A stretch of DNA of 64,000 nucleotides, from positions 808,501-872,500 of the forward strand of contig BLAL01000060.1 in assembly GCA_015698045.1 (NCBI GenBank), read 5' to 3'. The DNA is from Rhizophagus clarus (lineage: Eukaryota > Glomeromycota > Glomeromycetes > Glomerales > Glomeraceae). Under the pieces are notes generated by a model. That model ran no database searches, was not told the DNA's origin, and saw nothing but the letters and a program-made list of their open reading frames with translations. Each line of letters opens with the position of its first letter. Position 1 is the first letter of the stretch. Both the position numbers and the translations under genes were made by a program. Of this stretch, positions 11,269 to 22,785 are shown piece by piece.

Positions 11269-14137
11269 AAATCAATGTCCAATATTTTCCCAATTAGAGT
11301 CATCAAATGCATTTTCTTTATCAATTATATAATATCTATTATCTATTTTAGCAAAACCTATACAATGATCTAAACATCTTACATCGATAAATTCTTTTGA
11401 TCTGAATTGAGTAAAATGTTTACATCCATATTCATCTTCTACAATTTTTGATGTTAATTGTACATAGGCTAACATGTAAACCTGATGGTTGAATTCATGA
11501 ACAAGATAATAATTTATGATTCCATATATATCTACAATAGCGAGTTGAGGAGACGCGTTAGGTCTGTGGGCAAGTTTATCTATTGTGCGTCTTATCTAAA
11601 ATATTTATAAATAAAATATAAAATCAAAATTAAATCAAAATAATAGCAATGATAGTAATCAAAGTTAAAAATTTTACCTGAGCATAGTAATTATTTCTTG
11701 CAATTGTATTATTTCTTTTTATACAACTACTACTAATATATTGTCCATCCGAAGTTCTTAATCTTCCATATCTTACATCATAATTATTAACCTCCTAAAA
11801 AAAAAAATTATTTTGTTATTGTATGAATTTAAAATATTAAATAAAAGCTTTATATTACCATTTCTAAATCATTATTGTTTGTCCCTTCGTAAAATTTAAT
11901 CAGATGTTTGTGTTCTTAGCTTGGCAAAGAATATTGTGTAGAAGGGGAATAAAATTCTTCTTCATACCCTTCAGTACTAAAGACCCGTTCCTTACTCCAT
12001 TGTTTTAGCGGTTTTTCTTTGAATAGCTTTTGAGATAGAAAAAAATGGTAACATATAAAATTGCTGTAATAAAGTAAGCATATTTGCAAGGTTGCTATAT
12101 GGCTTGATCTTTGATTTAATGAGTGGTTGTAATATACCACACATTCTCTCCATAGGAAACTGCCAATGGGTCCAACTAGGGCCACAATATTTAATAGAAT
12201 CTGCTACATGTAACAGGTAATGAAAACTTATCTTACATGCTGCTAAACGTTGGCCATTATTCTGATAATACTCTCTAAAATAATTAATCATTATTATAAT
12301 TATTACATAATTATAAATTATAAAACAGAAATCATTACCTTTTATAATAATCTGAAAATTTTTTAAGCAAAAGTTGTACATCATCAATTTGTTCTTTGGA
12401 TATTTCAGGTTCTAAACAAAGCTTTACAGCCTTCACAAAGTATGTCCATCCTTGAAGATGTCTATTATGTAACGAAAAGTAAATTTTTTGTTTAGTTAAA
12501 AATTTAAAATGTATTAATTCAACTTTTACTTTTTATTAAAATACCTTTTATCCAGATATGTCTTTAGTAATGGTAATGAAAATAAAATTATCCAATTTCT
12601 CCATTCCACCGCTTTGTAACCATTATGATATTTAAATATGTCATGTGGAGGGCGACCAATTTCAATAGGCATATCTTTTTTTACTTTTTCTATTTGTATG
12701 CCAATACTTTCCCACTGTGATTTTGATAACTCATAATCATTAGACAATAATAGATTGTTATTAAAAAATTTTCCACTCCAATGTGCATACATTGATGATG
12801 CCACATTCTCGAAGAATAAATGCATTATGTCTGTTGGGAAAGACCATGGAAATAATAATGTTTTTAATTTCAACAATTCACTGGACCCCTTAATTCCTAT
12901 ATAGTAAAGTAATTAATACAGATTTGTAAGTGTACTTTTTTCTCAAGAAAATCATACCTGTTTCTCTGATCATTTCATCTTTTTGATCTTTATTCATTTC
13001 TTCTGCAATTAATTTTCCCATATTGATCGTATCATCATGATTTCTTATATTACAAAAAGCAGATGATGGATAGTATATGTGTTTATTTGATGTGTGACAA
13101 GTCCCTTTTATCATACAAAAACAACAAGCTTTATACGAATTGTATCTAGAGAGGTTTAAGCTTTTGCTTAACGCTGGAACATCACCCGTCCATGTTAATA
13201 AATGTGCACGTAAAATAAAAGGTTCATTTGTTCGTTCGTCTATACACTGAATTCCTTCTATAATATTTAACAAAATAAAATTTCAATTATAGAAAAAATA
13301 CATTTTATTAGATATTAAAATTAGCTTTACCTTCAAGTTCTTGTAATTCTTTTATAAGAGGACATAAAAAGGAATTAAAATGCTTTGGCGAACGGGGACC
13401 TGGTATTATCATTGTCACCAGTAGATTTTCTTTTTTTACACGAATAGAAGGATGAAGGTTATTATTTATTAATAAGATTACTCAGCAATCATCAGTCCGT
13501 TGTTCAAAGATCTGATATCCATCACATGTCCCAGATAGTGCGATATCCCGATCATCTTTAAAAAAATCCCTTTGTAGTAAATCCTTATATAACCTATTGA
13601 AAGAAACATATTTTTAATGGCCTTTTTTTTTAAAAAAAAAAAATTTACTTTATAGTAATTAAATTATACTCACAATCCGTCAAAGATATCAGCATATATT
13701 TCTTCCTCTCCTTTGTTTTGGAAATAAGTACTTCTATATTGTAATTCTTTGGCTCTTTCTTTATTCTTATATTGAATTATTAGGCGTTGTTTTACCAAAA
13801 AAAAATGTTGTATTTACAGGTTTGCCATTATCATCAAATCTGTTTTCAGCACAAATAGGACAACTGGCTAAATTTTCATATGATGATGTAAATGCAATAC
13901 AACTGTTTTTGCAAGTATCGTATCTATGAGGTTCAAAAGGAATTATGCTATTGATTTTTTTTTTCAACTTATAGATTGTTAAATTAGAATTAACATTATC
14001 AAGTATTTTGTTGAATGCGATGTCAGATATTGAATGGAGTACTTTTGTATGTAAAAGACGTAAACCTTGAATCAATTCATCTAAAATAAATAAATATTAT
14101 TATTTATCAAAACTAAAATCAATAAACATAGAATTAA

Positions 14138-16133
14138 GATAATAAACTCTTCCCTGTTCCGTTCACAACCATAATAAAATTTAAAACAAAATTTTTTTTT
14201 TATTTTTATTTAATAACGACGTTATGGAGTTGAGCCAAAATAAATATTTTATGGAAGATCTCCCTACTGATAACGACTCTTCTTCTGAAGCTGAAGAGTC
14301 CTCTTCTATCGTTTCTTATTTAGTTTATAGAGAGGGTGATGAGCCCCCTCCTCCCCAGCGCACTTGGACCAAAGTTCAATCCAAGAAAAAAGGGAAAAAG
14401 AAACAGAAGAAAAACAAAAACAAGCAACCAGTATCTTCACCACAACCTACTACCCTTGCGATAGAAACAACGGATGCCCAAATAGCGTTGTAGTGTATAC
14501 AATATAAACAACATGTTCTTGCTTTGCTAGACGAAAATTTTCAACATATTACAAGTAGCACTGCCCAGGAACAAGGCAAAAGGTTAATAAAGTCCTTTGG
14601 CGCTGCTGCTGAACCTGTACGATACAAAGACATATCACGCAAAACAAACATTCCAAACACACTGGTATTCTTGATAATACACTCAGGCCTAAGGATTTTT
14701 GAAGCTTTTCTTCACCAGCCTGAATTTTTTCAAAAAATATCGTCCAACCTTGAGAATAAAGTGGGCGGTCCAGTTGCAGATGGAATTTCACGTGATATAC
14801 AGAATCCGGTAAATTCTGGTGACTCACACCTAGTCACACCGCCAATAATACCTGAAATAGGAATATCTCAGCCTGGTACCTCCTTAAAATCGCTGATTAT
14901 GCCTGAGCAGCGACCGCCTACAGCTGATGAGGAATTGATTGACGTAAACATGGAGAACGCTAACGATGATACACCTATGCTTTCACAACCTTCTGGTAGT
15001 AGTAATACTACGTCAAAAGATAAGAAGAAAAAGAAGGTTACTGATAAATCGGTGGAAAAAATATTCGTAGATACTAACATTCCTGATGAAAAAGTTAATA
15101 ACATTAGGGATATCTTCGTTTATGACGTACCCTCAAGTTGGTCCCATGAAAAAATACTTGCTGAACTTAAAGCGTGGGGAAATCCTATCTCAATGACTAT
15201 GAAGAAGCAAAGGAAATACCAAACGCTTCGAATCAAAATATGTCTCTCAACTTTCGCACTCGCTTCCTTCGAACAGGGGATATGGCAATACTCCCTTAAT
15301 GATATATCTGTACGTTGGTTCCCTGGAAACTGGTCACTACACCAAAGGAAAAAAAGAGAACAGTTTCGCTTATACCTTAATGATTTACCTCAAGAATCTC
15401 GTTATTGGCTAACATGGGAACGCACTGCTCCTTCTCAGGAAATGTTTAGTAATTTACCAATCAAAGCTATTAAACAATTTGAAACAGGTGGAAAGGCTTC
15501 GATTGTAGTCTTCTTCGAAAAATATGACGATGTAGAAATCTGTAGGAAAACCAGATTTAATTTCAATCATAATGATGTTGACTACTCTCTCCCTTGGTGT
15601 TCGGCTCCCCTTACCGCCTCAAAAACCACAAAGTCCAAGAATTCCTCTGGTTCCTCTAGGGTGTCCAAAAAAACTGATCCCTCTAAGAAGTCTAAGAATT
15701 TTCGTTCCTCAAAAACTCACTCGGCTAATTCTAAACCTAATAAGGACAAGACAAAGACTTCGAAAAAGTCGAAAGACAAGAAAAAGAAGAAGTCCTTGAG
15801 CAAGAAGACTGATGATAAGATGGATATTGTCAAACTGTTGCTAACTCTAATATCTAAATTTTAGTCGTATATAGTATTTTATTTTATTTTATTTTTTTTT
15901 TTTGGGTTGGGTTCTGTGTTGGATAGGTTGCTACAATTTTCTCCCTTAATTGGAAATTAGGACTTTGGTCCAACTGGTCATCCTGTTTTGATGGGATTGG
16001 AGTCTACTTAATTCTAGCTACTTTCTCGGAGTTGGTTTCGATATAGTTAGTCTTTTTTGTACTCTTGATGTCGCTCTAAGGGCATTTACTTAATAAAGTA
16101 ATTGGTTTTAAAAAATAAAAAATAAAAAATAAA
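14138..16133 (+). mobile_element. ORF1-only LINE derivative with 17-bp TSD
   Basis: The insertion has a 5' end near CTCTTCCCTG, one long ORF1-like frame, a ~250-base 3' UTR with TTAATAAAGTAATTGG, and an (AATAAAA)n tail at 16,110-16,133. It is flanked by the duplication AATAAACATAGAATTAA at 14,121-14,137 and 16,134-16,150. The repeat-type tail and long TSD indicate target-primed reverse transcription. No endonuclease or RT frame exists between the ends, so it must have been mobilised in trans or is a deletion derivative. It lies antisense within an intron of the minus-strand transposase A. Confidence 0.88.
14224..15864 (+). CDS. LINE ORF1-like RNA-binding protein (one internal stop)
   Basis: One frame of 546 codons runs from ATG 14,224 to the TAG/TTAG end at 15,864, with a single in-frame TAG at 14,491-14,493. 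The N-terminus is acidic and then strongly basic (KKKGKKKQKKNKNK, residues about 58-72). A middle region starting IRDIFVYDVPSSWSHEKIL and running through WFPGNWSLH resembles an RRM-type fold, as in LINE ORF1 proteins. The C-terminus is a Ser/Lys-rich tail (KKTDPSKKSK, KDKKKKKS). This is the RNA-binding chaperone partner of a LINE; the catalytic ORF2 is absent. The frame is otherwise open, so the insertion is probably young. Calling the middle domain an RRM is by pattern only. Confidence 0.7.
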
Positions 16134-16850
16134 AATAAACATAGAATTAACTGTACCATCGTTTATGTTTGTCATTTCAGATTCCTCAAATTCTTTATCA
16201 TCATCTGTTAATTCATCATTCTCTTCAGAAATATATGCATTTGTTTTTGAACAATCACTTTCAGTTTCTATGTCTCCTTTATCATCATCTTCATCACAAT
16301 CTTTATTATCAAGACTTTGCCTATCACTATTCTTATCATAATCTTCGTTATTAGGAATTGGATTACCATTATAATAATCTTCGTTATCAAGAAATGGCTC
16401 ATCGCTATCGTAATCGTCATAATCTTCTGATCTGCAATTAACATGACTTTGATGATTATTAAAGTATTATTATAACAATAATGTTTTAATAAAGTAAAAT
16501 TTACTTTTTGTTATAAACAATTAAATAATTACCTTTTAGGTATGTCTTTTAAAATTAAAGGAACATGATCGTTATTTGAAACATTGCTTTCTGAACTTGT
16601 ATCTGATTTATCCGATTCATCGTCTTCGAACTTTCTTTTTTCAGCTGCGTTACAACTTGAAATTGATTCACTATCGCTTTTTGTTTCTGATCCACCTTCT
16701 GCTTTATATCCATTGATTTTTTCAATATTTGCTTTTTCTCTTTTTTGATGTTTTTTAAAAGTTTTTTTAGTAGACAACTACTTTCTGTTACCATCTTTAG
16801 AATTTATTTTACAAATACGACAAGAACAAAAAAATGGCATATTAAAATGT

Positions 16851-17325
16851 GATAGAATTTATAAGTAACAAGAGCTATTTTTATAAACAATCACATATTG
16901 TATTACATGATTGTATTACAATTTATGAGCAAGATGCATTAAAGATAGAGGTCGTATTACAAGTAACTCTTCACAACATACAGATATAGAGATTGTGTAT
17001 CATAAATCATCTTTCTAGAGATAATATAATAATGACAATGATATTCGACGGTTCCATAATAATTATTCAAAACCATACTGATTGTATTATGAGCAACGGT
17101 TCATATAAAGCCATAATAATTATTTAAAGCTATACTGATTGTATTATGATCAACGGTTTATATAAAGCCATAATAATTATTTAAAGCCATACTGATTGTA
17201 TTATGAGCAACGGTTCATACAAAGCCATACTAATTGTCAAAGAGATTGTGTTATGAGCAACGGTCGTATTGATGACTGATAAATTGAATCATTTTATTTT
17301 ATGTATTGTTATCAATGAAATTGAT
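16851..17325. repeat. ~60-bp tandem repeats
   Basis: Three units around 17,090, 17,152 and 17,212 share AAGCCATAATAATTATTTAA, ATACTGATTGTATTATGA and CAACGGTT. No coding is evident. Confidence 0.8.
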
Positions 17326-17326
17326 T

Positions 17327-17775
17327 TAACCGTGTTAATACTGACAAGAATGTAGTCATTAATAATTTCATAATTGTAATTTTCATAATAATTTTTTTCT
17401 TTATGACACCAACACTTGGGTCATCCCACAGTGAAATGCAAAAGTTATCTAACAAAATATTTAAAAGTATAAACGCCCTCTCACCAATTGTTCGCAAGGC
17501 TTTCCTTCAGTCAGAACCCAAGAATAAAGTTATATCGGTTATTAGACCTGTGGCATCAAAGCCTGAGGTCACCGAAGGAGACCAGTATCAAGTATGGGTT
17601 CAGTTCCATTTGTTAATGAGTTACGCCAAGAACAGCTACTATCTCACCTACATACCATAAATCTCCCGTTAAAGAAGTTTTTGGAGAGGCACTTTATCAG
17701 ACCATCAGGGCAGAAAATGAGTTGAATACTATAAATGGTATTTCGTGATTAATAAAAAATAAAAAATAAATTGAT
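17327..17775 (+). pseudogene. Retroposed-looking gene fragment with (AATAAAA) tail
   Basis: An open stretch from ATG 17,403 encodes KLSNKIFKSINALSPIVRKA and VIRPVASKPEVTEGDQYQVW. A one-base frame change then leads to SVPFVNELRQEQLLSHLHTI and KKFLERHFIRPSGQK, ending at TGA near 17,726. The segment ends in AATAAAAAATAAAAAATAAA, the same kind of tail as the LINE derivative at 16.1 kb. AAATTGATT occurs just before 17,327 and again right after the tail, a possible short TSD. I do not recognise the protein. A SINE-like or processed-gene insertion mobilised by the same LINE is the simplest reading; the TSD alone is weak because it overlaps the A-rich tail. Confidence 0.4.
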
Positions 17776-17872
17776 TGACAAACAACGTGTCAGTCGCATC
17801 ACGTTTAAGTATAAAGTATAAATACACGCTATCTCTTCATTTCTTTACGCACTTTTTTTAATTTTTAAAAAA

Positions 17873-18743
17873 AATGGAACAAATACCTTCTGAAATCAAT
17901 ACCGAGGTATAAGAGCAAAAATATAAAAATATTTTTAATAATCTATAATCGAAAATTCTTACTTTGTTACTTTGGTATTTTAATATTATAGCTCAGGCTC
18001 ATATATAAACCTACGAGTAAATATAACTTATAAGACACAATAGGCTTGAAAAACAAAAAACAACGCTGGCTTGCTTATTTGGTAACTATTTATTAATTTT
18101 TGATAAGAAGAATAAAAATTGTTTTTTTAATAGTTAATTTTTGTAATAGGAGATAATGTGAGAATGTCTTTATGAAAAGAACCTAGATTTTAACGTTAAT
18201 TATAGGAGTCAAAAGTATGTGATAACTGCACAAATTGTTCGTTCTGTAAATATTAAATTTTAATTCTCATCATTTCTTTTTTTTTAAAAGTATACTAAAA
18301 ATTATTATATTATAGTTTAAAAAAAGGGCTCCTGACTTCCCTGTAACCGCAGGTGATTGGGCTGTAAAGGAAATGCTTGTTAGCACAATTCAAAATAAGC
18401 GTAAGTTATAATAACTTTATTTATAACTAATGGGTTTATAGTAGAGATTAATTATTTCATTTTATTTTATAATAGGTTATTATCTAAAAAAAAGAAAAAT
18501 GAATTAGAAAATAATTTAAGAGTTCCATCACGAAATTCTCCAGCATTACAGGACCGTTCTTCACCATCCCCTCAAGCACAACAAGATCCTCCTTCTCTAG
18601 TTGAGCCTCCAGAACCACATACTGATGAAGAACAAGTTCCAATTAATCCTCCAAAAAGGGTCCAGAAATAACGTGAAAATGACAAAGAGAATCAGAATAA
18701 TGTTCCTAAAAAAAGAGGAAGAAAAGCAAAATTAAATAAATAA
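17873..18743 (+). pseudogene. Broken multi-exon gene with AT-hook-like C-terminus
   Basis: Exon-like pieces are: MEQIPSEINTE (17,873) before GTATAAG; a piece with CDNCTNCSFC, three Cys-x2-Cys steps, near 18,215; FKKRAPDFPVTAGDWAVKEM and LVSTIQNKR (18,318-18,400) before GTAAGTT; and a last exon from about 18,476. The last exon has a Pro/Ser/Gln-rich segment and ends PKKRGRKAKLNK at 18,743. The RGRK core resembles an AT-hook. In-frame TAA codons near 18,040 and at 18,669-18,671 suggest inactivation. The family is not recognised. Confidence 0.45.
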
Positions 18744-19173
18744 ACTTAATTTCAGAGATGTCAATTTCTTCGTTCTTGTAGTATAAAACGAATTATACAT
18801 AGTTTTGACTTAATTAGTTCAATAAAGTTATGTATTAGAGATATAAACTATTGATTAATTCATCTTAAGGTTGAATGAAAACTATTGTTCGTATTACTTA
18901 ATTATTTTAATGATTTTCATTTCATTCGAATTACAGTAATAAAAAATTACTTCTGTATAAATAAATTAAATGGTGCAATACGTAAATTTGTCCACGCCTT
19001 ATTTATGCTTGGATTGGATGTTCAATCACTAAATAAAGTAATATCATATAAAATAATCTACACACTATAAATTACTTTGATAAGAAATTTTACACATTTA
19101 ATCTTTGTTCTAAAAAATCGCTTTAAATCTTATAAATACTTTTCCCTTCAATTATGATAACTTACAGTTGAAA

Positions 19174-19667
19174 ATGGTTCACAAAAGAAGTCAAAATAAA
19201 TTACAAGAACGAAAAAATAAATCCTTTTCAAATAATAAAAGAAAAAGAGATAAGGTGAGTGAACACTTTAGAACCGCCTAGAGTGGTTACTAGGTTCGCC
19301 CGTAGTTTTTCAGATCTTTTAGATAGCTTTTTTTATTTTTTTTCTTCTTATATCTTTTATTTTTTTGTTTATCTTTTTTTGAAGGGTTTAATAAAGAATG
19401 AAGTATATAATTATATTTGGTTGTTATCTGGTTTCTAATTAAAAAATTGGTTTAGGTCAACTCTTTAAATGAAACAATTGAAAATAAAGATAAAAGTAAA
19501 GGTAATTATAAATTATAATTGTATAAATAATATCAATTACTAACATTTATTTAGAAATTACACAATTAAAACGGCAAAAAACATTTGCCGTTGAATTATA
19601 TCAACAAAAATTAAACCAAATAATAGAAATAGAAAATAAATTAGAAAAACAAATGTATAGAAAATGA
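19174..19667 (+). CDS. Small basic coiled-coil protein, three exons
   Basis: Exons 19,174-19,254, 19,456-19,501 and 19,555-19,667 join with matching phases (0, then 1) at GTGAGT and GTAATT donors and TAG acceptors, giving 79 residues. The first exon is Lys/Arg/Asn-rich (ERKNKSFSNNKRKRDK), a plausible nuclear-localisation sequence. The third (EITQLKRQKTFAVELYQQKL ... NKLEKQMYRK) reads as a short amphipathic coiled coil. There are no internal stops, which is unusual in this neighbourhood. I know of no family it belongs to. The clean splice phases are the main evidence that it is real, and expression data would be decisive. Confidence 0.5.
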
Positions 19668-20331
19668 ATTTTGTAAATAAATTTTGTAAATAAATTTTAT
19701 CAATAAATTATATGTCATTATAATTCGGTTTTCCCAACTATTCTATTCATCACTTCCGATTTAATTACATTTTTACAAGATTCCAAACGTTTTGTCACTA
19801 CTAGAAAGCAAGAATTTTACGTAAGAACATGCGAGACAAGTTTTGTGAGAAAAAAATCATTTTTACACGAGAAAAAATTCTCAGGACAATCCTAACTGTT
19901 ACACTAAAGATCTGCTACTATTAATCAAATTTTATGTATTACTACGATCTTTGAATTTTTGAAGTTTATTAAATATTTGTATAATTTGTAATTAGACAAA
20001 TTTTACTAAAATACTATAATACTAAATTCTGTTGGTTTATCTATATAAAATACGGTACTGATAAAAAGTAAATTTTACTCTTAGTTTAATATAATTTAAC
20101 AACCAGATCGTGTATTTGCTAAAATCCTTCTTTTTACATGTATTTTCTCACGCAGATTTTTCTATATTTATACAATCCAATTACACAAAAGTTATTTTTT
20201 CTTTACGACAAAGAAATTATTTTAAGTTTTTGTAACGTCTAAAACTATGGCTAGCTTTTAATACTCTCTTTAGGTAAGTCTGCGCTAAGATGGAGAGACC
20301 CGCTTGGTCCCAAATTTTTTTCCCTCAACAG
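19668..20331. other. Non-coding stretch
   Basis: No gene is seen. The string CAATCCTAACTGTTACA near 19,890 recurs near 23,488, hinting at a shared dispersed repeat. Confidence 0.35.
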
Positions 20332-21361
20332 ATTGCATAAAGGAATTGGAAAAAAAGGTGCAGGAACTTCAAGAGCAAGTGGATGGTATGGATCGGGATT
20401 AAAAGGATAACTAGAGAGAATTGCTGCGGGTAAAGATGGGTCCTCAATTGATTTCCAAAATCCGCAATATTGCGGGTTTTGGAAATCAATTGCGCTTAGT
20501 AATTCGCAAACCCGCAAATAATCTGCAAATCCGCAAATAATCCGCAAACCCGCAAATAATTTATAGTACCGCAAATAACCCGCAAATAATTTATAATACC
20601 GCAAATAACCCACAAACCCGCAAATAATCCGCAAACCCGCAAATAATTTATAGTACCGCAAATAACCCGCAAATCCGCAAACCCGCAAATAATCTGCAAA
20701 TCCGTATAGTATCGCAAATAATCTGCAAATCCGCAAATAATTTACATTATCACAAATTTGCGAATAAGTGGACAAAATTGTCCACTTTTAGTATATAAAT
20801 AAATTTGGTTATATTTAATTGCGAAGATTAAATTAACATGATTCATAAGTTTACAAAATGGACAAAATTGTCCACTTTTTAGTATATAAATAAATTTGGT
20901 TATATTTAATTGCAAAGATTAAATTAACATGATTCATGAGTTTACAAAATGGACAAAATTGTCCACTTTTTAGTATATAAATAAATTTGGTTATATTTAA
21001 TTGCGAAGATTAAATTAACATGATTCATGTTGCGGATTATTTGCGGATTTGCGGATTATTTGCGGATTTGCGGATTATTTGCGATTGCGGATTTGCGAAT
21101 AATTATTCTTCAAAATCCGCAATGTTCCGCAATATCGCAAATCGCAATTAATCCGCAATTAGGGTATTGCGGACACATCTTTAGCTGCGGGTATATAATG
21201 AATTAAAGAAGACAGAGAGGAAGTAAGTAATCAACTTTTTTGCTAATAAGGTTCCTTAAATTAATATAATTTTTGATATTTATTTTATTAGAATTACTCG
21301 TTTAAAAGCAGAAAGGTAGGAAAGGATTGAAGAAGGTCAAGGAGAAAATAAATTTTTGTAA
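20332..21361 (+). pseudogene. Coiled-coil gene fragment split by a hAT MITE
   Basis: After an ACAG acceptor the frame gives CIKELEKKVQELQEQVDGMD, a clear heptad coiled coil, then RD, TAA (20,400-20,402), KDN, TAG (20,412-20,414), RELLR. At the MITE junction the frame resumes at 21,192 with VYNELKKTERK up to a GTAAGT donor. A further exon from about 21,291 (TRLKAER, stop, ERIEEGQGENKFL) ends at TAA 21,361. The MITE at 20,431-21,183 therefore landed in coding sequence. Both early stops could derive from Gln codons by C-to-T. The upstream start is not identifiable, and the family is unknown. Confidence 0.5.
20431..21183. mobile_element. 753-bp hAT MITE (TAAAGATG family), 8-bp TSD
   Basis: The termini are TAAAGATGGGTCC and GGACACATCTTTA, flanked by the perfect duplication GCTGCGGG (20,423-20,430 and 21,184-21,191). 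The left part is an array of GCAAATAATCCGCAAA-type units (20,500-20,750). Then come three tandem ~113-bp units (20,765-21,030), each with the palindrome GTGGACAAAATTGTCCAC. The right subterminal region holds more TTTGCGGATTA units. There is no transposase. It is the same family as the element in the TERT intron, in opposite orientation. Confidence 0.93.
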
Positions 21362-22330
21362 TAATATTATTTATATTCCTAATATATTTTTTTCATATAT
21401 ATGTGTTACAAATTGTTTATTATCGTTGTTATAAGTTGGTAAATATTGATATGCTTGGTAAACTAGTTTTAAAAATGAAGGATAAAGTATTGTCAAATCT
21501 AGCGCAAGAATAGTGACAATACAAAGAGCAATGACAATACAAAGAGCAATAAAATTACAGGTATTGCGAATAAAGTGACTACACTAAGATACAAATGTAC
21601 TCGCCTACTTTTTAGATCTTTAATCCTTAAACAGAAAAAAAGAAAAACCTAAAGAAAAAGAAATAAAAAGAAATAACGAACTACTATCTAATAAATAAAT
21701 CGACATAATGAAGTAAATAAATTTGAAAAAGGATAATCAAAAATATTATAAAAAACAAATCTATTAATGCTCCTATGATAGTCGTGAAGGTAGTTGCTGG
21801 AGGTCCATCTGGGTTAAAGTGAAGTCAAAATCTAATGTTTGTGTTAACCAATTAGATAGTCTAAAGTGATTGATTCGATCGGAAATTTCTCTTTGGAAGA
21901 TCGTGTAAAAATTCAAAAAGCTTTAAACTTGGAAAAGATAGAATGTACTAAGCCACAAATTGATTAGATTTCTGACTGATCCTGTGAATCATGCGTCATC
22001 AGTTTAATAATTTTCGCTACACTCTCTTATCACACCACCCACTATAATATAAAAATGATACAACTTATGAACGAGGTCTACATGGTAAATTTATTACCCT
22101 ATCTGAAAACATGGGAAAAAGTCTACCTATAAACATCTCCTTCGTAAGAGGGAGTATAAATACTGGAGAAAAAGAAGAAATAATCATATGTTTATTTATA
22201 TTGAAATGTTGAATTGTGGGATTTATAATTAACGTTTATGGAAATCTTTCACATTTTTTTTTTATCATATAAAAAAAAGTTTTTCTTAGCTGAATCATCT
22301 TTCTTTATATTTTGTTTCTGTCTTTCTGAT
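21362..22330. other. Non-coding stretch
   Basis: No gene is recognised. A short direct repeat ACAATACAAAGAGCAAT occurs at about 21,516 and 21,532. Confidence 0.35.
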
Positions 22331-22785
22331 ATGGGTAAACCTTCAAAAGCATCCCGAAGAAATGGAATCACTCGCCTACGACAATGACAAAAACTAAAGA
22401 AAATATCTTATATAAAACAAATAGAAACAAAGGAGGAGGAAATAGGCGACTTACAAATTGAAGTACAAAGACTCAAAAAATTTATTGAAGATGCTGGAGA
22501 AAAAGTAATTGATGAATTTATGAAATCTGAACGTGAAAAGCAAAATTTGTTGAAGTGGATTAATTTCTATACCGAACAAATAAAAGATATGAAGAAAAAA
22601 CAATATTTAAATAAATTGAAAACATATATAAATACGTCACAGTCATCTCCATCACAACAATCACGATCATCACAGTTTCCACAACAATCACAAACACAAC
22701 AGCCGTCATTTAAAAGTTTGGATGACTACTTTAAGTATGAAAAGGAACAAAAGGACAAGGTAAATTTTTTATTATTTAATTTTTG
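22331..22785 (+). pseudogene. Coiled-coil protein fragment with Gln/Ser-rich tail
   Basis: From ATG 22,331 the frame reads MGKPSKASRRNGITRLRQ, then TGA at 22,385-22,387 (a CGA-to-TGA type stop), then a long coiled coil containing KEEEIGDLQIEVQRLKKFIE and EREKQNLLKWINFYTEQIK. A Gln/Ser/Pro-rich stretch (SRSSQFPQQSQTQQPS) and SLDDYFKYEKEQKDK follow, before a GTAAAT donor at about 22,759. No downstream exon was found. The basic start plus coiled coil resembles the fragment at 20.3 kb. The role is unknown. Confidence 0.5.

Larger units (their letters stand above)
11270..16840 (-). pseudogene. Plavaka-type transposase, copy A (interrupted, inactivated)
   Basis: This is a multi-exon CACTA-like transposase read from 16,840 down to about 11,270. 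The N-terminus MPFFCSCRICKINSKDGNRK has a Cys-x-Cys-x2-Cys cluster and is followed by an in-frame TAG (16,778-16,780), then an acidic region to 16,151. The next exon (14,081 downwards) has DTCKNSCIAF ... CPICAENRFD, the usual Plavaka cysteine pairs. Then come LLTWTGDVPALSKSLNL and CCFCMIKGTCHTSNKHIYYP (13,273-12,950), SFPTDIMHLFFENVASSMY (12,840), and HWQFPMERMCGIL (12,165). Lesions are a frameshift in the A9 run near 13,798, TGA at 13,492-13,494 where copy B has Trp, and a late TAA near 11,918. A 2-kb LINE derivative occupies the intron between the acidic exon and the DTCKNSC exon. Copy B (41.85-45.43 kb) is the better-preserved relative. Confidence 0.85.

Noticed and set aside
20480-20760. 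CRISPR-like appearance of short direct repeats
   Set aside because: There are no constant-length unique spacers, and the repeats extend contiguously; this is a eukaryotic subterminal array.
20251-20775. Long minus-strand open frames rich in LRVCGLFAGLRIICG-type repeats
   Set aside because: They are translations of the TTTGCGGATTA subterminal array of the MITE; the same happens at 61,139-61,469.
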